DNA of 64,000 bases from Forficula auricularia (lineage: Eukaryota > Arthropoda > Insecta > Dermaptera > Forficulidae): contig JALMQS010000085.1 in NCBI GenBank assembly GCA_024734495.1, positions 19,767,636 to 19,831,635 on the forward strand, read 5' to 3'. Shown piece by piece: positions 11,795 through 24,165 of this stretch. The notes beneath the pieces were generated by a model. That model saw only the letters and a list, made by a program, of their open reading frames with translations, was not told the origin of the DNA and did no database searches. How positions within the stretch are numbered: position 1 is the stretch's first letter; the number at the start of each line of letters is the position of its first letter. Both the position numbers and the translations under genes were made by a program.

Positions 11795-11850
11795 CGATTT
11801 ATTTGTTTGAGACTATAGTTTCGAAGGTTTGGCCTTCATCATCATTCCTT
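11795..11850 (-). ncRNA. candidate hammerhead ribozyme (core partly mutated)
   Basis: On the - strand: ATGATGA, stem II GAAGG...CCTTC with loop CCAAA, then CGAAACTATAGTCTC, identical to the copy at 1881-1942 in the GAAAC-to-GTC part. The first core base C is A here, so self-cleavage is doubtful. Short outer pairing ATAC/GTAT is possible for stem I. Confidence 0.4.
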
Positions 11851-12044
11851 TTAAGTATAAATATTTTATATGTTTTATTTCTCATGGTTAAAAATAACCG
11901 ATTAGATTTAGGTAAATTTGCTTTGCCGTAATAGCAAGTAGATCAGATAACAAACGAATACCCTGCTTGCTATAATGACAAACCGAATTTACGAACATCC
12001 AATCGGATATTTGATACCATGAGAAATAGCTAGATAAACATATT

Positions 12045-12107
12045 TCTAACTAAAATAACTGTTGATGAAGTTTAAATCTTCGAAACAATTCTCTCCAACA
12101 AATAATG
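12045..12107 (+). ncRNA. decayed hammerhead-like core
   Basis: CTGTTGATGAAG, a weak stem II (GAAG...CTTC), CGAAAC and then CAACAAATAA. The CTGATGA box carries a substitution and the GTC triplet is altered to CTC, so this copy is probably inactive. Confidence 0.35.
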
Positions 12108-12110
12108 GTT

Positions 12111-15100
12111 TTCATATTTTTTTAAATTATAAAGATTGTTTTAAAAAAAGATCTTTAATTAAAAGATATGAATATGTTTTATTTTTCATTATCACTAAGC
12201 AAAAGCTATTTGTTGTGAATTACTAGGATTAAGTAATGAGAAAATTATCATGACTTTTAAATTAAACGTAAGTGACAAGCTGTAATAGTTTTTATTTTTT
12301 GTTTATTGTTATAAATTAAATGGTACATAATTTTTTAGTAAACTGATAACGTGATAACGAAAGGATTATCAGTTCAAACAAGTTAACGATCAAAGTGGAG
12401 TGCTATAATATTAAGTAATTAAATAACTGTTTATGTGAAATAAAAGAAATGCCGGAGTCGGAGTCGGCACATTTTTCTCTACTACGACTTCTCTAGCCAG
12501 AAATCCCTTCCAACTCTCTCTCCGACTCCACAGCCCTGCTTTCAAATATAGCTAAATGGTAAATCTGGTAGGGAAGCTTTGTAGGGGAACCAGGGACAGA
12601 ACGGGGTACCTAGTTGAAAACATGCTTTAAAAAAGGGTTAATTAAGAGACCTGCAAATTTTTCTATGAACGCATTACTATATTCTCAAAAATACAATAAT
12701 ATTGTAAGAAAACAAAAGAACAATATTTTTTTTTCAAAAAGAAAAAATTTGTCATCTGCACCCCGTTCTGCCACGGGGCAGAACGAGGGTGGTGAGGATA
12801 TGTAATTATAAAAACATAAAACTAGTGGAAATGCAGAAAAAAGTTTTCTCTATACTTATTTAGTTTTAAGTGACTCTAAAGGTTTTGATTATGTCCTTTT
12901 TTAAGCCTATTCAGTATTCACATAATTCATACACTAAGACAGCGTCATCATCTTCGCTATCTATTCCCGCACAGGAATTGTGTGCCCAGTTCTTGCACAT
13001 GTAACAAGTGACCCAAACTTCAACTGACTTTGAGTAAAATTCACCGCAAAGCAGATACTCTACCAGGATAGATTCAAGTATAAAAATCTAAATACAACAC
13101 GAAACATGAGCGCAAAGCGATCTCGACCTTCAACAAAAGGCAAAACCACTCAAACCTGATAATTACAAAGAAAAATGTACTTTTATCAGCTCGGCGGGTA
13201 GGATTTAAAGGGGATTGAAGTACAATTTAGTGCAATAAATTTATGTTTATTTGCAACAAGCAGAGGACAATCTCAATTTTTCTTTATGAATCAACAACTC
13301 TTCTATTCTGAGCAGAACAAAATAATTTAAATTATATTTCATTTCTACTGATTATTTCTCTTCTGTTATCAAACATCTCTTTTCCAATGATATTTGAGTT
13401 TATGAATTTTTCGTTAGGACCTTTATTGGTGTAGTGAAAACATTTACGAAATTTGATTTGAACATATAGTAGACTTATTCTATTTGATTATTAATTAAGA
13501 AATAGGCCAGATAAGGAACTATACCTAATACCTTAATACCCTGGCATTATTATTACATTGGACAACTCATTTAGGACATGGGATTCTCTCGATAACCCTC
13601 ATCAAAAGTCACGTTCATTCTCATTTACCATGACAAATTGTATTTCGTCAACATAGTATTATCTTGTTATATCTCCATAGTAGTTCCAGAAATAAGGAGG
13701 ATGGATTTATTATTCGATCCTGATTATGAGATTCATCGTCATCAAGACAAATTTGTATTTCTTCTTGTAATTCACAACCTTAGAAACCTACGATCATATA
13801 GTAAATTTCATACATTCATAAATTACTCCTCCTGGAATTCATACAATAATTTTGTTTAAAACGTAGATAGCGTAAAAATTAGTATTTTCTTGTCATACAT
13901 TCGGATAAATCTGAATGGACCACCAAACATAAAAAATTACTTAATAATAAAATATAAATAAATTTGAATTCTGGAATATTCCATCGAAATTTAAATTGAT
14001 AAATTGATATGACGATTAATGAAATTATAAATATAAATGTAGTTTTTAGTCAATTATTTACAAAATTATTTCGCGACAATGATGATTCAAATAATGAAAA
14101 ATAAATATTTTATTTTCTGATAAAAACCACCATAAATTATATATTATATATTATGAAATTATTTTTCATTTTATTTATTTATTTATTATTTGCATATATA
14201 CAAATTAAATCATATAATCTCGTTAAAAGCGGCTTTTCGGTTTAATACTACTCTATATTTATCGTCTAATTTTTGAAATTTCTTTGTTACTTTCAATTAA
14301 TTCTCCCCACGAATTAATATAGATGATGGGGATGGATGTTTAAGGGTAGCTGATAGTCTGATAGCAAAGTAAACAGAATACTTGACTAAAGTAGATATTA
14401 CTGGGCTTATTATTAAGCACTTGTCTGATTTCGAGTGGGAACTTAACACTCGAGTCCAGTTGAGCGACATGTATCCAGAGAGGAGAGGAGGAGTTTACTC
14501 CCTGTTTTAGTAGATACTCTTCTGGTCACTTTATTGAATTTTACTGCGCCAGATGGCAAATTGATTTGATTCCAGTTTAAGATTCTCACTAATATTAAAC
14601 CGATGACATATCTATATTTGCTCGTAAAAAAAAATTATCTTCGATAATAAAATAACACAATTTAAATGAAAATCCAGGTCTAAGTTTGAAAATGATTAAT
14701 ATGTAAATATTAAACACGAGCGGTCCATTTCATATTCACCTTTTCTAATTGTAAAAAATGCATACGAAATTTTAGAAAGTGGTCAAAATATATATATATA
14801 CCTCTATATCACCGTCACAATTCATCCCTTTTTAATATTCTGAATATCATTTCCAAATGAAAAAGAATATTTTAATCGTCAAAAATAATCCAGCAGAGAG
14901 AAATCAACGAATTCTTATTCTATTCCGTTTTCAGCTTGGCTGATCTGCCATATGATGGCAACCAGCGAATCCTGGTTGGCCTAAAGGGGAAAAAACACTT
15001 GGAAGGAATAAATTAAAGAATTTTTCTTAAAATTTCTAAGTTCTTTTGGTGATAACAAGAGGTCGCTGCTTAGTGATCGGAGAGGATTTTAGGATATTTC

Positions 15101-15768
15101 TACATATTATATCCAACACTCTTCTCAGAATTCACATCAATTGGAATGAAATAAAGGTTTAAATTACTACATATAGAAATGAATAGAATTTAACATTCGT
15201 ATGAATCAGTTACCAGATAAGAAGAATTAAAATTAGAAATATATAATAATTTTATAATTATTATAATGAATTAAATACCGTAAATATGTCAGAGTACAAA
15301 CACAAAAAAAAAAAAAAAACAGACATTCCGTTGAATTAATAACCTCCCCTTTTTTCAAAGTCGGTTAAAAAGTTATAAGATAAGACATTACACAGTCAAG
15401 GATGTATTTTGGTCTGGTGATAAACATTATAACTTTAGTATTTTGATTTAAGAAAAATATTTTGAAAATTATATTTGACAATAATCGTAAAATATTTTGA
15501 ATTAGAAATTTTGAAAATAATTTAATAATTAATTTTTACTGGATTAATAAGTTAATAATTTTTTTTAATTGTAATTTTAAAATATATATTTAATGATTTT
15601 CGCTAGGGGCGCTGAAAGTCTTTTTCCATTTGTGTAAATGATTTTTTTTTTTTATTATTATTTTTTTCATTTTATCTTATGTTATTTGTATTTTATTTTA
15701 TTCAATTTACGGGAGTTATCCCAGTTTCCTCTGTGAACTGAAGATGGGCTCATACCACGAAATATATA
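12111..15768. other. AT-rich intronic DNA with scattered repeat fragments
   Basis: Fragments include a short hAT-like MITE remnant at about 12450-12539 (GCCGGAGTCGGAGTCGG facing CCGACTCCACAGCCCTG) and a dispersed repeat at 12588-12800 related to 49735-49890. Another at 13245-13330 is related to 49960-50030 and 58740-58830. A poly-A run lies near 15303-15320. No gene was recognised. Confidence 0.4.
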
Positions 15769-16985
15769 CCGGGTGAGTTTTTTATCTCTAGACAGTCTTA
15801 TAACTCAAAAAAAGTTTCAAATAAAAGTTTGTTTGTATCGAGGGGAAACTAAAGCGCGCTATTGTTTGTCGACGTAGAACAAGCTTTCAAGGGGTATTTT
15901 AAGGTCAAACATTGTTTTTTAAATAGAACCCTATATTTTTCTATACGTCTACTTAATCTACCAAAAAAACTGAACAACTTTCATTAGAACTATTTTTTTA
16001 TACGACATCAAATAAACAAAATATTAAAACAATTAGATGTCCTAAAAAAATCTTAATAATTATTTTCAACAATTATTTGACTCAATTATCAAATAATAAT
16101 GATCAAATATTTAATTATTAAATCAATAATTTAATAATAATTAATAATTTATTGATTTCGCGACACTGTTCTCAGACATTCCAGAGTGAATTGCAAGTCT
16201 TCTGGATGAATTCCAGTCCCAATTTCCTTATTTTGGCCTTAAGTTTCTTCGTAGCCTTTACATTTCCTGTTTTTTGCAACACAATAAAATGAAGCTCGTG
16301 ATGGTGTATTCCTAACAAGAAAACGCTCGACATCCATTTCTAATGGCAGCCCCATAATAATACTTCCACATTCACCGCATAAATTAAGACCATTTTAATT
16401 CTGTCTTCAACGAAAAAATGCTCCATTTTTATTATGGAAATACAATATAACTATCTACTGGATTGAGACGAGAAATAAACTTTTTTTAAACTCAAAAATT
16501 TTAAATAGTTCTATTAAGTAGAAAATAATCTCTTAAATCTGAGTATAACGAAGTTTTCATATCATTATAAACCCTTATTTTCATTGTTGTGACTTTTCGA
16601 TTTAATAGATATTTATTTAATAATTAATTATTTAATCATTATTATTTGATAATTAAGTTAAATAATTGTTAAAAATAATGATTTTTTTATGAGATCTAAT
16701 TAATTCATGTATTTTGTTTATTTGGTCTCGTATAAAAAGATAGTTCTTATGAAAGTTGTTCAGTTTTTTTTTGTAGATTATGTAAACATATAGAAAAATA
16801 TAGAGTTCCATTTAAAAAACTGAACTTGACATTGAAATACCCTTGAAAGCTTGTTCTAGATCGACAAACAATAGAGTACTTTAGTTTCCCTCTTGATATA
16901 AATAAACTTTTATTTGAAACTTTTTTCCATATAATGCACTGTTTTTGAGTTATAAGACTGTCTCAAGATAAAAAAACTCACCCGG
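15769..16985. mobile_element. foldback/TA-inserted element, copy 1 (about 1.2 kb, long inverted arms)
   Basis: Ends are CCGGGTGAGTTTTTTATC and its complement, flanked by TA on both sides as in Tc1/mariner-type insertion. Each arm is roughly 390 bp and AT-rich (15769-16154 and about 16595-16985). The core between them resembles copies at 26.1 and 40.9 kb. It is a non-autonomous derivative; no full transposase is present. Confidence 0.8.
16180..16430 (-). pseudogene. transposase N-terminal remnant inside foldback copy 1
   Basis: On the - strand the core reads VEDRIKMVLIY and then, after an interruption, MDVERFLV, RASFYCV and KCKGYEET. This resembles the N-terminal helix-turn-helix (DUF4817-like) of arthropod mariner-type transposases, as recalled from family knowledge. 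Stops and shifts make it non-functional. Confidence 0.45.
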
Positions 16986-16987
16986 TA

Positions 16988-18228
16988 TACTATATATATA
17001 GTCGTGCTAAGCAAGCATCTTATCTTTTATTTTTGTGAAACCTACCTAGTATTTTATATTTTATATTTTAAAAAGTTTCAAAAATTTTCAAAATCTTCTT
17101 TAGTTTATTTAAAATGTTTCACCAAGAACTCACACCATTCTCCCTTAACAAAATATACACTTTTCTATGATAGTGTGTAAATTTACAAACCTGGTGGGGA
17201 ATGTGCACATTTCCAGATATTCGTACATTTGCCATAGCATATTATGCATATGTGTTTAAAAAAATCAATTATTATCGGGGAAATTTTTAAGATCTTGAAA
17301 AAGTGAAAGTAAAAAATTGTTTTATTGGATTGATAAGAAAGACCACAAAAAGTGAATTATTTTGGAGGCGATAACAATTTTATGTAATAAATAAATAATA
17401 TATAGTATCATTCATTCCAAAAGCCTAAATAATTAGTTAGCGGAGTTAAAGGACGCAAAAGTGTGATCAGAGAATTGCCTTTTTGAGAGAATTCATAAAA
17501 CGTATGCTAAATATTCGTCTAAAACTCTCTACAAAATATAAAAGTTTTTAATAAAACACTTTTCACGCAAATTAATACAATTTCATGATTTTCAACTTTT
17601 TTTTCTGTCTCAATTGCTTGAATAATTTAACTAAAAAATCAATAGCAATTAAAAGTTGAAATTGCCACTTCGCCATCGGACTATATTGCAATTTATTTAA
17701 TAAAGAATGAAGAATATCAATTCAAAAATTATCCTTAATTTCATTACTCTTCTTAATTAATATATATGGTAATATTTTAATACACAGCCGGCAGACGCGA
17801 ATTCAATTATTCGCTTCGAAATTAACAGAAAGAAAATCAATAGGCGAGAAATGTCTTCATTTCCAATCGGAAAGAATCATTTGAAACGCGTGCAGAGTTT
17901 ATTTTGCAATATTCGAAATTCCTCTAATTTCGCATAAGAAATTATTCCATTTTTATGTTAATCTAATGAATTCATTTAGACTAATTTTAAAAATTCTGGA
18001 TGCTTCTACGACGCTTGTGGTAGCAAAATCTCGAATCAATTCTCCTTATTGTTGCTGGCATTGTCCGAATTCCGAATCACTTGGCAAACACCAATTATTC
18101 AAGAATAAGCAATTTTAGCAATATTACATAAATTCATGAATTCATTTTTTTCCTTTTGATGTAAATAATTACTATAATATGTCATGTAATGTAATGTAAT
18201 GTAATGGCCTTTTTGCCCTGGCGGATAA
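16988..18228. other. AT-rich intronic DNA
   Basis: No gene or full repeat was seen. A short (GTAAT)n microsatellite lies at 18181-18206, just before the hAT MITE. Confidence 0.4.
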
Positions 18229-18236
18229 TTCTAGAG

Positions 18237-18871
18237 CAGTGTTTTTCAACCTGTGGGTCGCCATCCCCTGGGGGTCGCGAGCTTCAGTAAAAAAGAAAAA
18301 AAACAAAGTTTAAAAATATATTTTTATTAAGAAAATGTTAATTAAAGGTCATTTGTAGGTTAACACAAATCAACAAAATAAATATGAGTCACATCCACAT
18401 TAATGTTTTTTGTTAACTAATTTCTCCCATCGTGGATCCATATACATAATTATGTATTTATTTATTTTTATTAATTTATATTAGGATTTATAAAATCAAA
18501 TAATAAATCAATACTTTTTTAATGTGTTTTTTACTATAAAAAAAATGAAAAATTATGCACAAAGTCACGAGTCGGGCCTCTCAGGCCGGTGGATCTAGCG
18601 GGCCCGGCTCGTGACTTTGTGTAGGTTTATTGGTTTTATAATACATTTTTCAATAATTATTTTTTTTTGATTAATTCATATCAGGATTTATGAAAATAAA
18701 TAACAAATCAATACTTTTTTAATGTTTTTATGTGTATTTTACTATAAAAAAAGAAATCAAAAATTGTGCACAAAGTCATGAACCGGGCCTCTCAAACAGC
18801 GGGGAGTAGGGGGTCGCGAATTTTTTTTTATACTAAGGGGGTCGCGTCATGAAAAGGGTTGAAAAACATTG
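18237..18871. mobile_element. hAT-type MITE, 635 bp, with perfect 8-bp target duplication
   Basis: The ends CAGTGTTTTTCAACC and GGTTGAAAAACATTG form inverted repeats. The flanks carry TTCTAGAG at 18229-18236 and 18872-18879, an exact 8-bp duplication of the hAT type. Inside is a direct duplication of about 150-200 bp (near 18460-18580 and 18660-18800) and a long hairpin. No coding sequence. Confidence 0.9.
18558..18621. repeat. hairpin, 20-bp arms, inside the hAT MITE
   Basis: Arms at 18558-18577 and 18602-18621 pair at 19 of 20 positions, around a 24-nt GC-rich loop. Confidence 0.85.
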
Positions 18872-18884
18872 TTCTAGAGGGTTT

Positions 18885-19260
18885 AAGAGGGAGCCGCCGT
18901 GCTAGGGTAATTCATTACCAAACACCTCTGCCTTGGCTCTATCTATGGAAGTAAAGGCTAGCCAGTTCCGATACTCTCCTCTCGAACTGACAGGGTCCAA
19001 AGGGAGGGTAAACAACACGTCTGGAGTCAGCCAGAATGCAGAACCTGCCACAGGAGGGTCAAGTTTGGCCCTCAAGCGCCTAAAGGGGCTTCACTCCTAA
19101 TTTGGTTAGGGTTTTTTCCCCTAGACTTGTAGCCGATCAAGGCGGAAGAGTCCACCCTTTCCCTATTAGTCGCCTCTTACGACAAGCAGGGAGTACTGTG
19201 GGTTTATTCTACGCCTAACTCGCAGGGTAGGTCTTGTAAAGAGATTAGAACTCTCCTCGC
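18885..19260. repeat. GC-richer dispersed repeat, possible LINE 3' end
   Basis: Contains the phrase gtcgcctcttacgacaag, seen in inverted form near 20633-20655 (cttgtcgtagaaggcgac). I recall this phrase from 3' regions of arthropod LINE-type repeats. Composition is far less AT-rich than its flanks. The family is not certain. Confidence 0.35.
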
Positions 19261-19603
19261 GTCTCTATCTTTCTCATGGCTGCGGTTGCCAGCTCTGGGG
19301 CTCAGATTTGCGGGAAACTGACAATTTAAATAAGGGGTTGGACTAAAAAATACGGGACCCTGCAAATGTTTCCTTGATTTCAAATTGTCTATTTTTTAAA
19401 TATTTATTTATTTATAGTTGCTTTATACTCATTTCATAAAATTACTATTTTTTCAAATTTTCTAAATTTTTATCGATACAGAGAAAAATTCTCCGGAAAC
19501 GTTTGGATTTTAAATAAACGTTTTAATATTGTTTTTGATAAAAGATTTGTATTAATTTATATCTATAAAATAATCAATAAAATATTTTGAATACTTTAAC
19601 TCA
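19261..19603. other. intronic DNA
   Basis: AT-rich past 19320; nothing recognised. Confidence 0.4.
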
Positions 19604-19611
19604 GCGGTTCC

Positions 19612-19882
19612 CAAGCTTTATAAATACTCCTCCGTGGAAAAACAAAATTATGTGCCTCCCCACCTTTTATTTTTTTAATATATATAATAATACAGAAATT
19701 AAATGTATGCATAAAAATGAAAAAAAAAATATTCATTCACTGAATTTTTACTGTTAATTTAGGATATGAAGTTTGATTTATTTTTGTATACTATTTGGTA
19801 TATATTTATGATATGAAAATTAATTTTTCATTAAAAAATTCTTTCGCCTCCCCTGGCCCGCCTTCCTGATTGGAAACCACTA
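19612..19882. mobile_element. hAT-type MITE, about 271 bp, 8-bp target duplication
   Basis: The ends CAGCGGTTCCCAAGC and GATTGGAAACCACTA are imperfect inverted repeats. Flanks CTTTAACT (19604-19611) and CATTAACT (19883-19890) match at 7 of 8 bases. Confidence 0.75.
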
Positions 19883-19890
19883 CATTAACT

Positions 19891-20886
19891 TATTGTAAGT
19901 AAAAATTAAAATGTAGTCACTTTTCTATCCACAAAACTGATTAAAAAAATTGTCCAAATTCGCTTTAAAAGAATTTCAAATTAAGCAATGCATTTTGCTA
20001 TATGGAGATTGTAAATCTTAATCCTAACCTAATAGAATATACTTGTGTCAAGTGGAAGAAGTGCGCAGCAAGTTCATTCTAATTGTATTCCGACGAGAAG
20101 TTAAAAAAATTCTTTGAAATTGTTTTAATAAAATTTCTGAAAGTTTTCGTATGAAGCAAATGTTGCTTGTTTATAACAGCTGTCAGCGCATCGCTTTATC
20201 TAGCCTTTCAATTTAAAATGGCAAACTCCTCGTCTTCTAACTCGTCGGAGATGTTTGAATGAAAACAAGACAAATTGTTATCTTTGTATTTTCAGAATTA
20301 TATATATATATATAATATATATAGACTCAACCCAAGAAGATGAGCTTCTCAGACGTGAAAAGTTATTTGTGCAACCGCGTTAGAAAATAAAATATTTCCA
20401 TTATAGATCCTGAGAAAATGTGATCTTCAACTTTAAAAGACTTCTAAACAGGAAATAAAGTAAGGTAGTCTATTAGCGAATAAGGATAAGTCCAAAAGCT
20501 TTGTTGTTATGTAAACCGACTACCTATATCAATCGGGAACATTCAAATTCTTTGAGATGGCCCTATCGTTATTCTCAAGATCTAGTGTTCAGGTTGATGT
20601 TTCAAAGTGTAACCAAATAGAAAATAAATTTCTTGTCGTAGAAGGCGACTAAAATGGGTTGGACGTGGGGATAACAATAAGTTCATCGAAATCCTACCAG
20701 ATGTTTTGTAGAAATAAGAATTGCTCATTTAATCGTATAAGATTTTAAGAAATATAATTTTTCTAATTTTTAAAATTATTCGAAATAATAATCAGATTCT
20801 GGATTGCTATTAATAATAGTCATAATAAAAATAATGAACAATAGATATTCCTGTAATAGGCCAAGAGATTATTTATTAACAGTTAA
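19891..20886. other. AT-rich intronic DNA
   Basis: Contains a TA-rich microsatellite near 20299-20325 and, near 20633, the inverted short phrase shared with 19160. No gene was recognised. Confidence 0.4.
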
Positions 20887-21420
20887 TCACATACTATTAA
20901 CGGATATTTGTGTCTGTGTCTGTTTATTTTGTATATGTCCCCCCCCCCCCCCAATGTCTGTAGATATATCCGTACCCCTATAAATTATTTGATTATAACT
21001 CCTGAACTGTTTACTCTACGGCAAATTTCATCAGAAACAAAGTTGTAGAGGATGTAATTTTTTTACATTTTCGTTTATAATTTTTTTGAAAATAACCGCC
21101 TAAAATGGGGGGATGGTCAAAAAATGAAAATTCTAGCCCTTTGGACCAAACTCAATCAAATTTTGAATACATATTCTGTGGGCCTTCAGAAGGCTAGAAA
21201 TGCAAAAAATAACTACCCAAAATGGGGGGAGTGTCAAAAATGAAAATTCTAGTCCTTTGGAGGAAACTCAACGAAATTTTGTTTGAAGAGTGAGGATGGT
21301 TGAGGGTTTAGAGAGCGGGTTAGTAGGTCCAGGGGGCAGGGGGAATCCAGGGGACGAATCCCCTTGGTTAGCAAGATACCCGTTGAATGCAGGCACTGAA
21401 AGTTCCTGTCATCTGATTGG
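20887..21420 (+). mobile_element. Helitron-like non-autonomous repeat, copy 1
   Basis: Starts TCACATACTATTAACGG followed by atttgtgtctgtgtctg, after an A, as expected for a Helitron 5' end (A|TC). Collinear with 50065-50572 over about 500 bp, including two internal direct repeats of aaaatgaaaattctagccct. Contains a 14-C run at 20939-20952. A clear CTAG end with hairpin is not evident here. Confidence 0.5.
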
Positions 21421-22258
21421 CCATCCCAGCACCTCCATTTACTATCTACCTTTGGTTAGTGGTAAAAAGCATTTACTTTGCGACATACAACCGGCCCTTA
21501 GCCTATAGATCGGGAAAACCTCAGTTCGGCTCTGGCTGCAACCACAAATTTGAGACCGGTGACTTAGGAATATGAATACGATTTGATTTATTTTACTTAC
21601 GTCATCAAATTTCACAAAATTGGTTATACTCAAGTTAATACTCTACGTTAAATAGAATTAGATACATTGACCTATGATTTAAAGGAGATTGCAGCATTGT
21701 CTGACTGATCACTTTTTGTTTATCTTTTCAGTTGAATGTTAGATGTTCTATGGAAAACAAAGCATCTCTCAATTTTATACTAATGTATTTTCAGCTGCTC
21801 CTCACGATATCGCGTTTTATTTTTTTTAAATTTGCATTTTATAATGATAAAAGATAAAAAATTGAAAAATTTGGCTTTTCATCCCTTTTATTGGAGGAGG
21901 CAAAAAATGTAATAAAACGATTTCTATAAAATAGTGATTTTTCAGTTTGCTTATAAAATAATAATAATAATATAATAACATTTATTATTTCTGTAATTGA
22001 TATGCTACGATACTAACCATGTCTATATATAGTTTATCATCTAGTATAAGGAGACAAGGAATTGGGGTTTTCTAGAACAATCACAATTAATTGATAATTT
22101 CTCTCCCAGACTAAAACTTGTCAGGACTTGTCTTTTAGATCTTTGCACGTCCTTGCATGTCAATAGACAATGGATAGTAAGGAATTATTATATATGTGGT
22201 CTTTTAAAAAATATATTATCATTCCTTATATACTTCTTTAATCCCATTCGATTTAAGC
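21421..22258. other. AT-rich intronic DNA
   Basis: No gene or repeat was recognised. Confidence 0.35.
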
Positions 22259-22949
22259 CAGGGCTGTTCAACCCATGGCCCAATATAAAGTCATAAAATA
22301 CCTTAAAACATTGGTATTAATATGTAGATACTGGAAAACATAACAATTTGGCCTGATAATTTTTTTCTCTAAAAAAGGACCCTGAAAATCTACTATGAAG
22401 TTTTCGAAAAATAAAAGTGCTAATTTAGAATCTGGAACTAGATTTTAAGATTTCCGAAAAAATAATCATCATTTTGGTCTATTTTCGACTCCATTTTCAT
22501 TAGAAAGAAATTTTCTACTTGCAAACTTGTTCATTGAATGTTTTAGAACAACATTTAGATACCGATCTGAAAGAAAAATTGAATTTTGTCTATTTATTAA
22601 AATTTTATACTATCTACCCAGGAAAAATATTAACAAATACTAATACATAATATCACTTTTTGTAAGTATATAGGTATGTATTTACATCTACGAGAAGCTA
22701 TTTTCAAGTATAAAATTTACGACAAGTAAAATTAGAAGCTCACTAAGAGATAAAAAATAATAAAGTTCTTATTTCTACATTATTAACTATCTTTTTACAA
22801 GCTTTTATTTAACTTGCAATGTTTGTTTGTTTGTTTGTATGTTTTTTGAATAACAAATATCAATAGAATTATAATGTTTTATCCGAGGTCCGAGATAATT
22901 TTTTTTCTTTAAATGTGGCCATTGTAAGCCAAAAGGTTGGAAACCCCTG
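22259..22949. mobile_element. hAT-like element remnant, about 690 bp
   Basis: Left end CAGGGCTGTTCAACCCATGGCC; right end GGCCATTG...AAGGTTGGAAACCCCTG, an inverted-repeat pair with decay. Flanking octamers do not match, so the target duplication has eroded or the limits are slightly off. Confidence 0.55.
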
Positions 22950-23810
22950 TTCTACACTAAGATGCTGTAAATTAAATTTCAGGATTATTAATATTTTATT
23001 TCATTCATTAGAACATGTGAACTTACAGTGAAGTATTTCAAATGATATTCAATTTTAATTTGAAAATGCGGCCCTATTGCGCTCAAGATTCGATGTGTCT
23101 CAACGTCAGCCTTGGTTCTTAATTGGAATATCTATGAAGGATGGGTGAGTCAAACAATTCTAGAATTTCAGCAATTCCTCTAAAATCCACTCCAATAAGC
23201 CAAGCGTTTTAAAAGAAGCATCCCTATAAGCCTATATAGATTGATTCGCAAGAATTCGAAAGCCTTAGCTCATGATTGATCGGGAGCAGAATAACAAACA
23301 GTCGGGGCGAATCGAAAAAGACCGGCAAAGAGAAAGGGGGAAGGTGGACTGGCCTTTGACCCTTGGGGAAGAAAATGCTAGTTTCAATCCGAGAGGATAC
23401 TTGGTCAGGGCTAATTGCATTATGACTACTCGACTTTCCTCTGATTGAGTCCGCATTCGACCCCCTGGCAAACACCAACAAATACATCACAACATCATCC
23501 AATTGAACTATTTACAAATAATCAAAAATATTTTTCAAAAAAATAGTTATTTCAAGTAAAATAGATTCATGTTATTTATGTTGATACATATCAATGGGCA
23601 ATTATACTCAAATTTATTTTTAGAAAAGAAATGTTGTGGAAAATCTGCAGTATAAATATATTTAACTGCTATAAAAAATGTTTAATAAATCTTAAATCGT
23701 TATTTAAGTAATCTTCAATTTTAAAATTAGTTCTGATAGCAAGAACCGCCAGTTGCCAATCAAACAACGAGGATTACAAAAAGAGACGTTTCATATTTTT
23801 TTACTTGTCT
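22950..23810. other. intronic DNA with a complex unique-looking island
   Basis: The segment 23090-23500 is less AT-rich, has no repeat partner in the window and contains overlapping short open frames without motifs. It is a candidate conserved non-coding (regulatory) block, on composition alone. Confidence 0.25.
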
Positions 23811-23818
23811 CAGTGTAA

Positions 23819-24157
23819 CAGTGGTGGCGCCAGGGATGCACGAGGTGTGGCGACCGCCCAACCCAAATCACTTTCGCCCAACCAGCTTTTTAATTTTATT
23901 TATTTTATTTGAGCATATGATCAAAAAACATTAAAAAACCCAGTTGATAAAATTAACAAAAGGTAATTCGCTTTCATTATTATAAACCTTATATAATAAT
24001 AATAATTTATAATTATACCTAAACTACATATAAAAAGAATATCGAAATTATACAAAAATTTGTATTATCCGAAATAATGCATATTTTTGCTGCGCCCCCT
24101 CCAAATTTTTCTTCCGGGTATTATCCAACCGAAAAGAAAAAGCTGCCGCCGCCACTG
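23819..24157. mobile_element. hAT-type MITE, about 339 bp
   Basis: The ends CAGTGGTGGCGCCAGGG and GCTGCCGCCGCCACTG form inverted repeats. Flanks CAGTGTAA (23811-23818) and CACTGTAT (24158-24165) match at 6 of 8 bases. Confidence 0.7.
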
Positions 24158-24165
24158 CACTGTAT

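Larger units (their letters stand above)
11770..12110. mobile_element. inverted pair of Penelope-like repeat ends
   Basis: Two diverged copies face each other. Each has a block with catggttaaaaataaccg or its counterpart, then a hammerhead-like core. The left copy reads on the - strand and the right copy on the + strand. Similar to the single copy at 1810-1963. No coding sequence lies between them. Confidence 0.5.

Noticed and set aside
1810..12110. Search for a Penelope-type reverse transcriptase or GIY-YIG endonuclease near the hammerhead-like repeats
   Set aside because: No open frame with polymerase or endonuclease motifs was seen; only terminal sequences are present.
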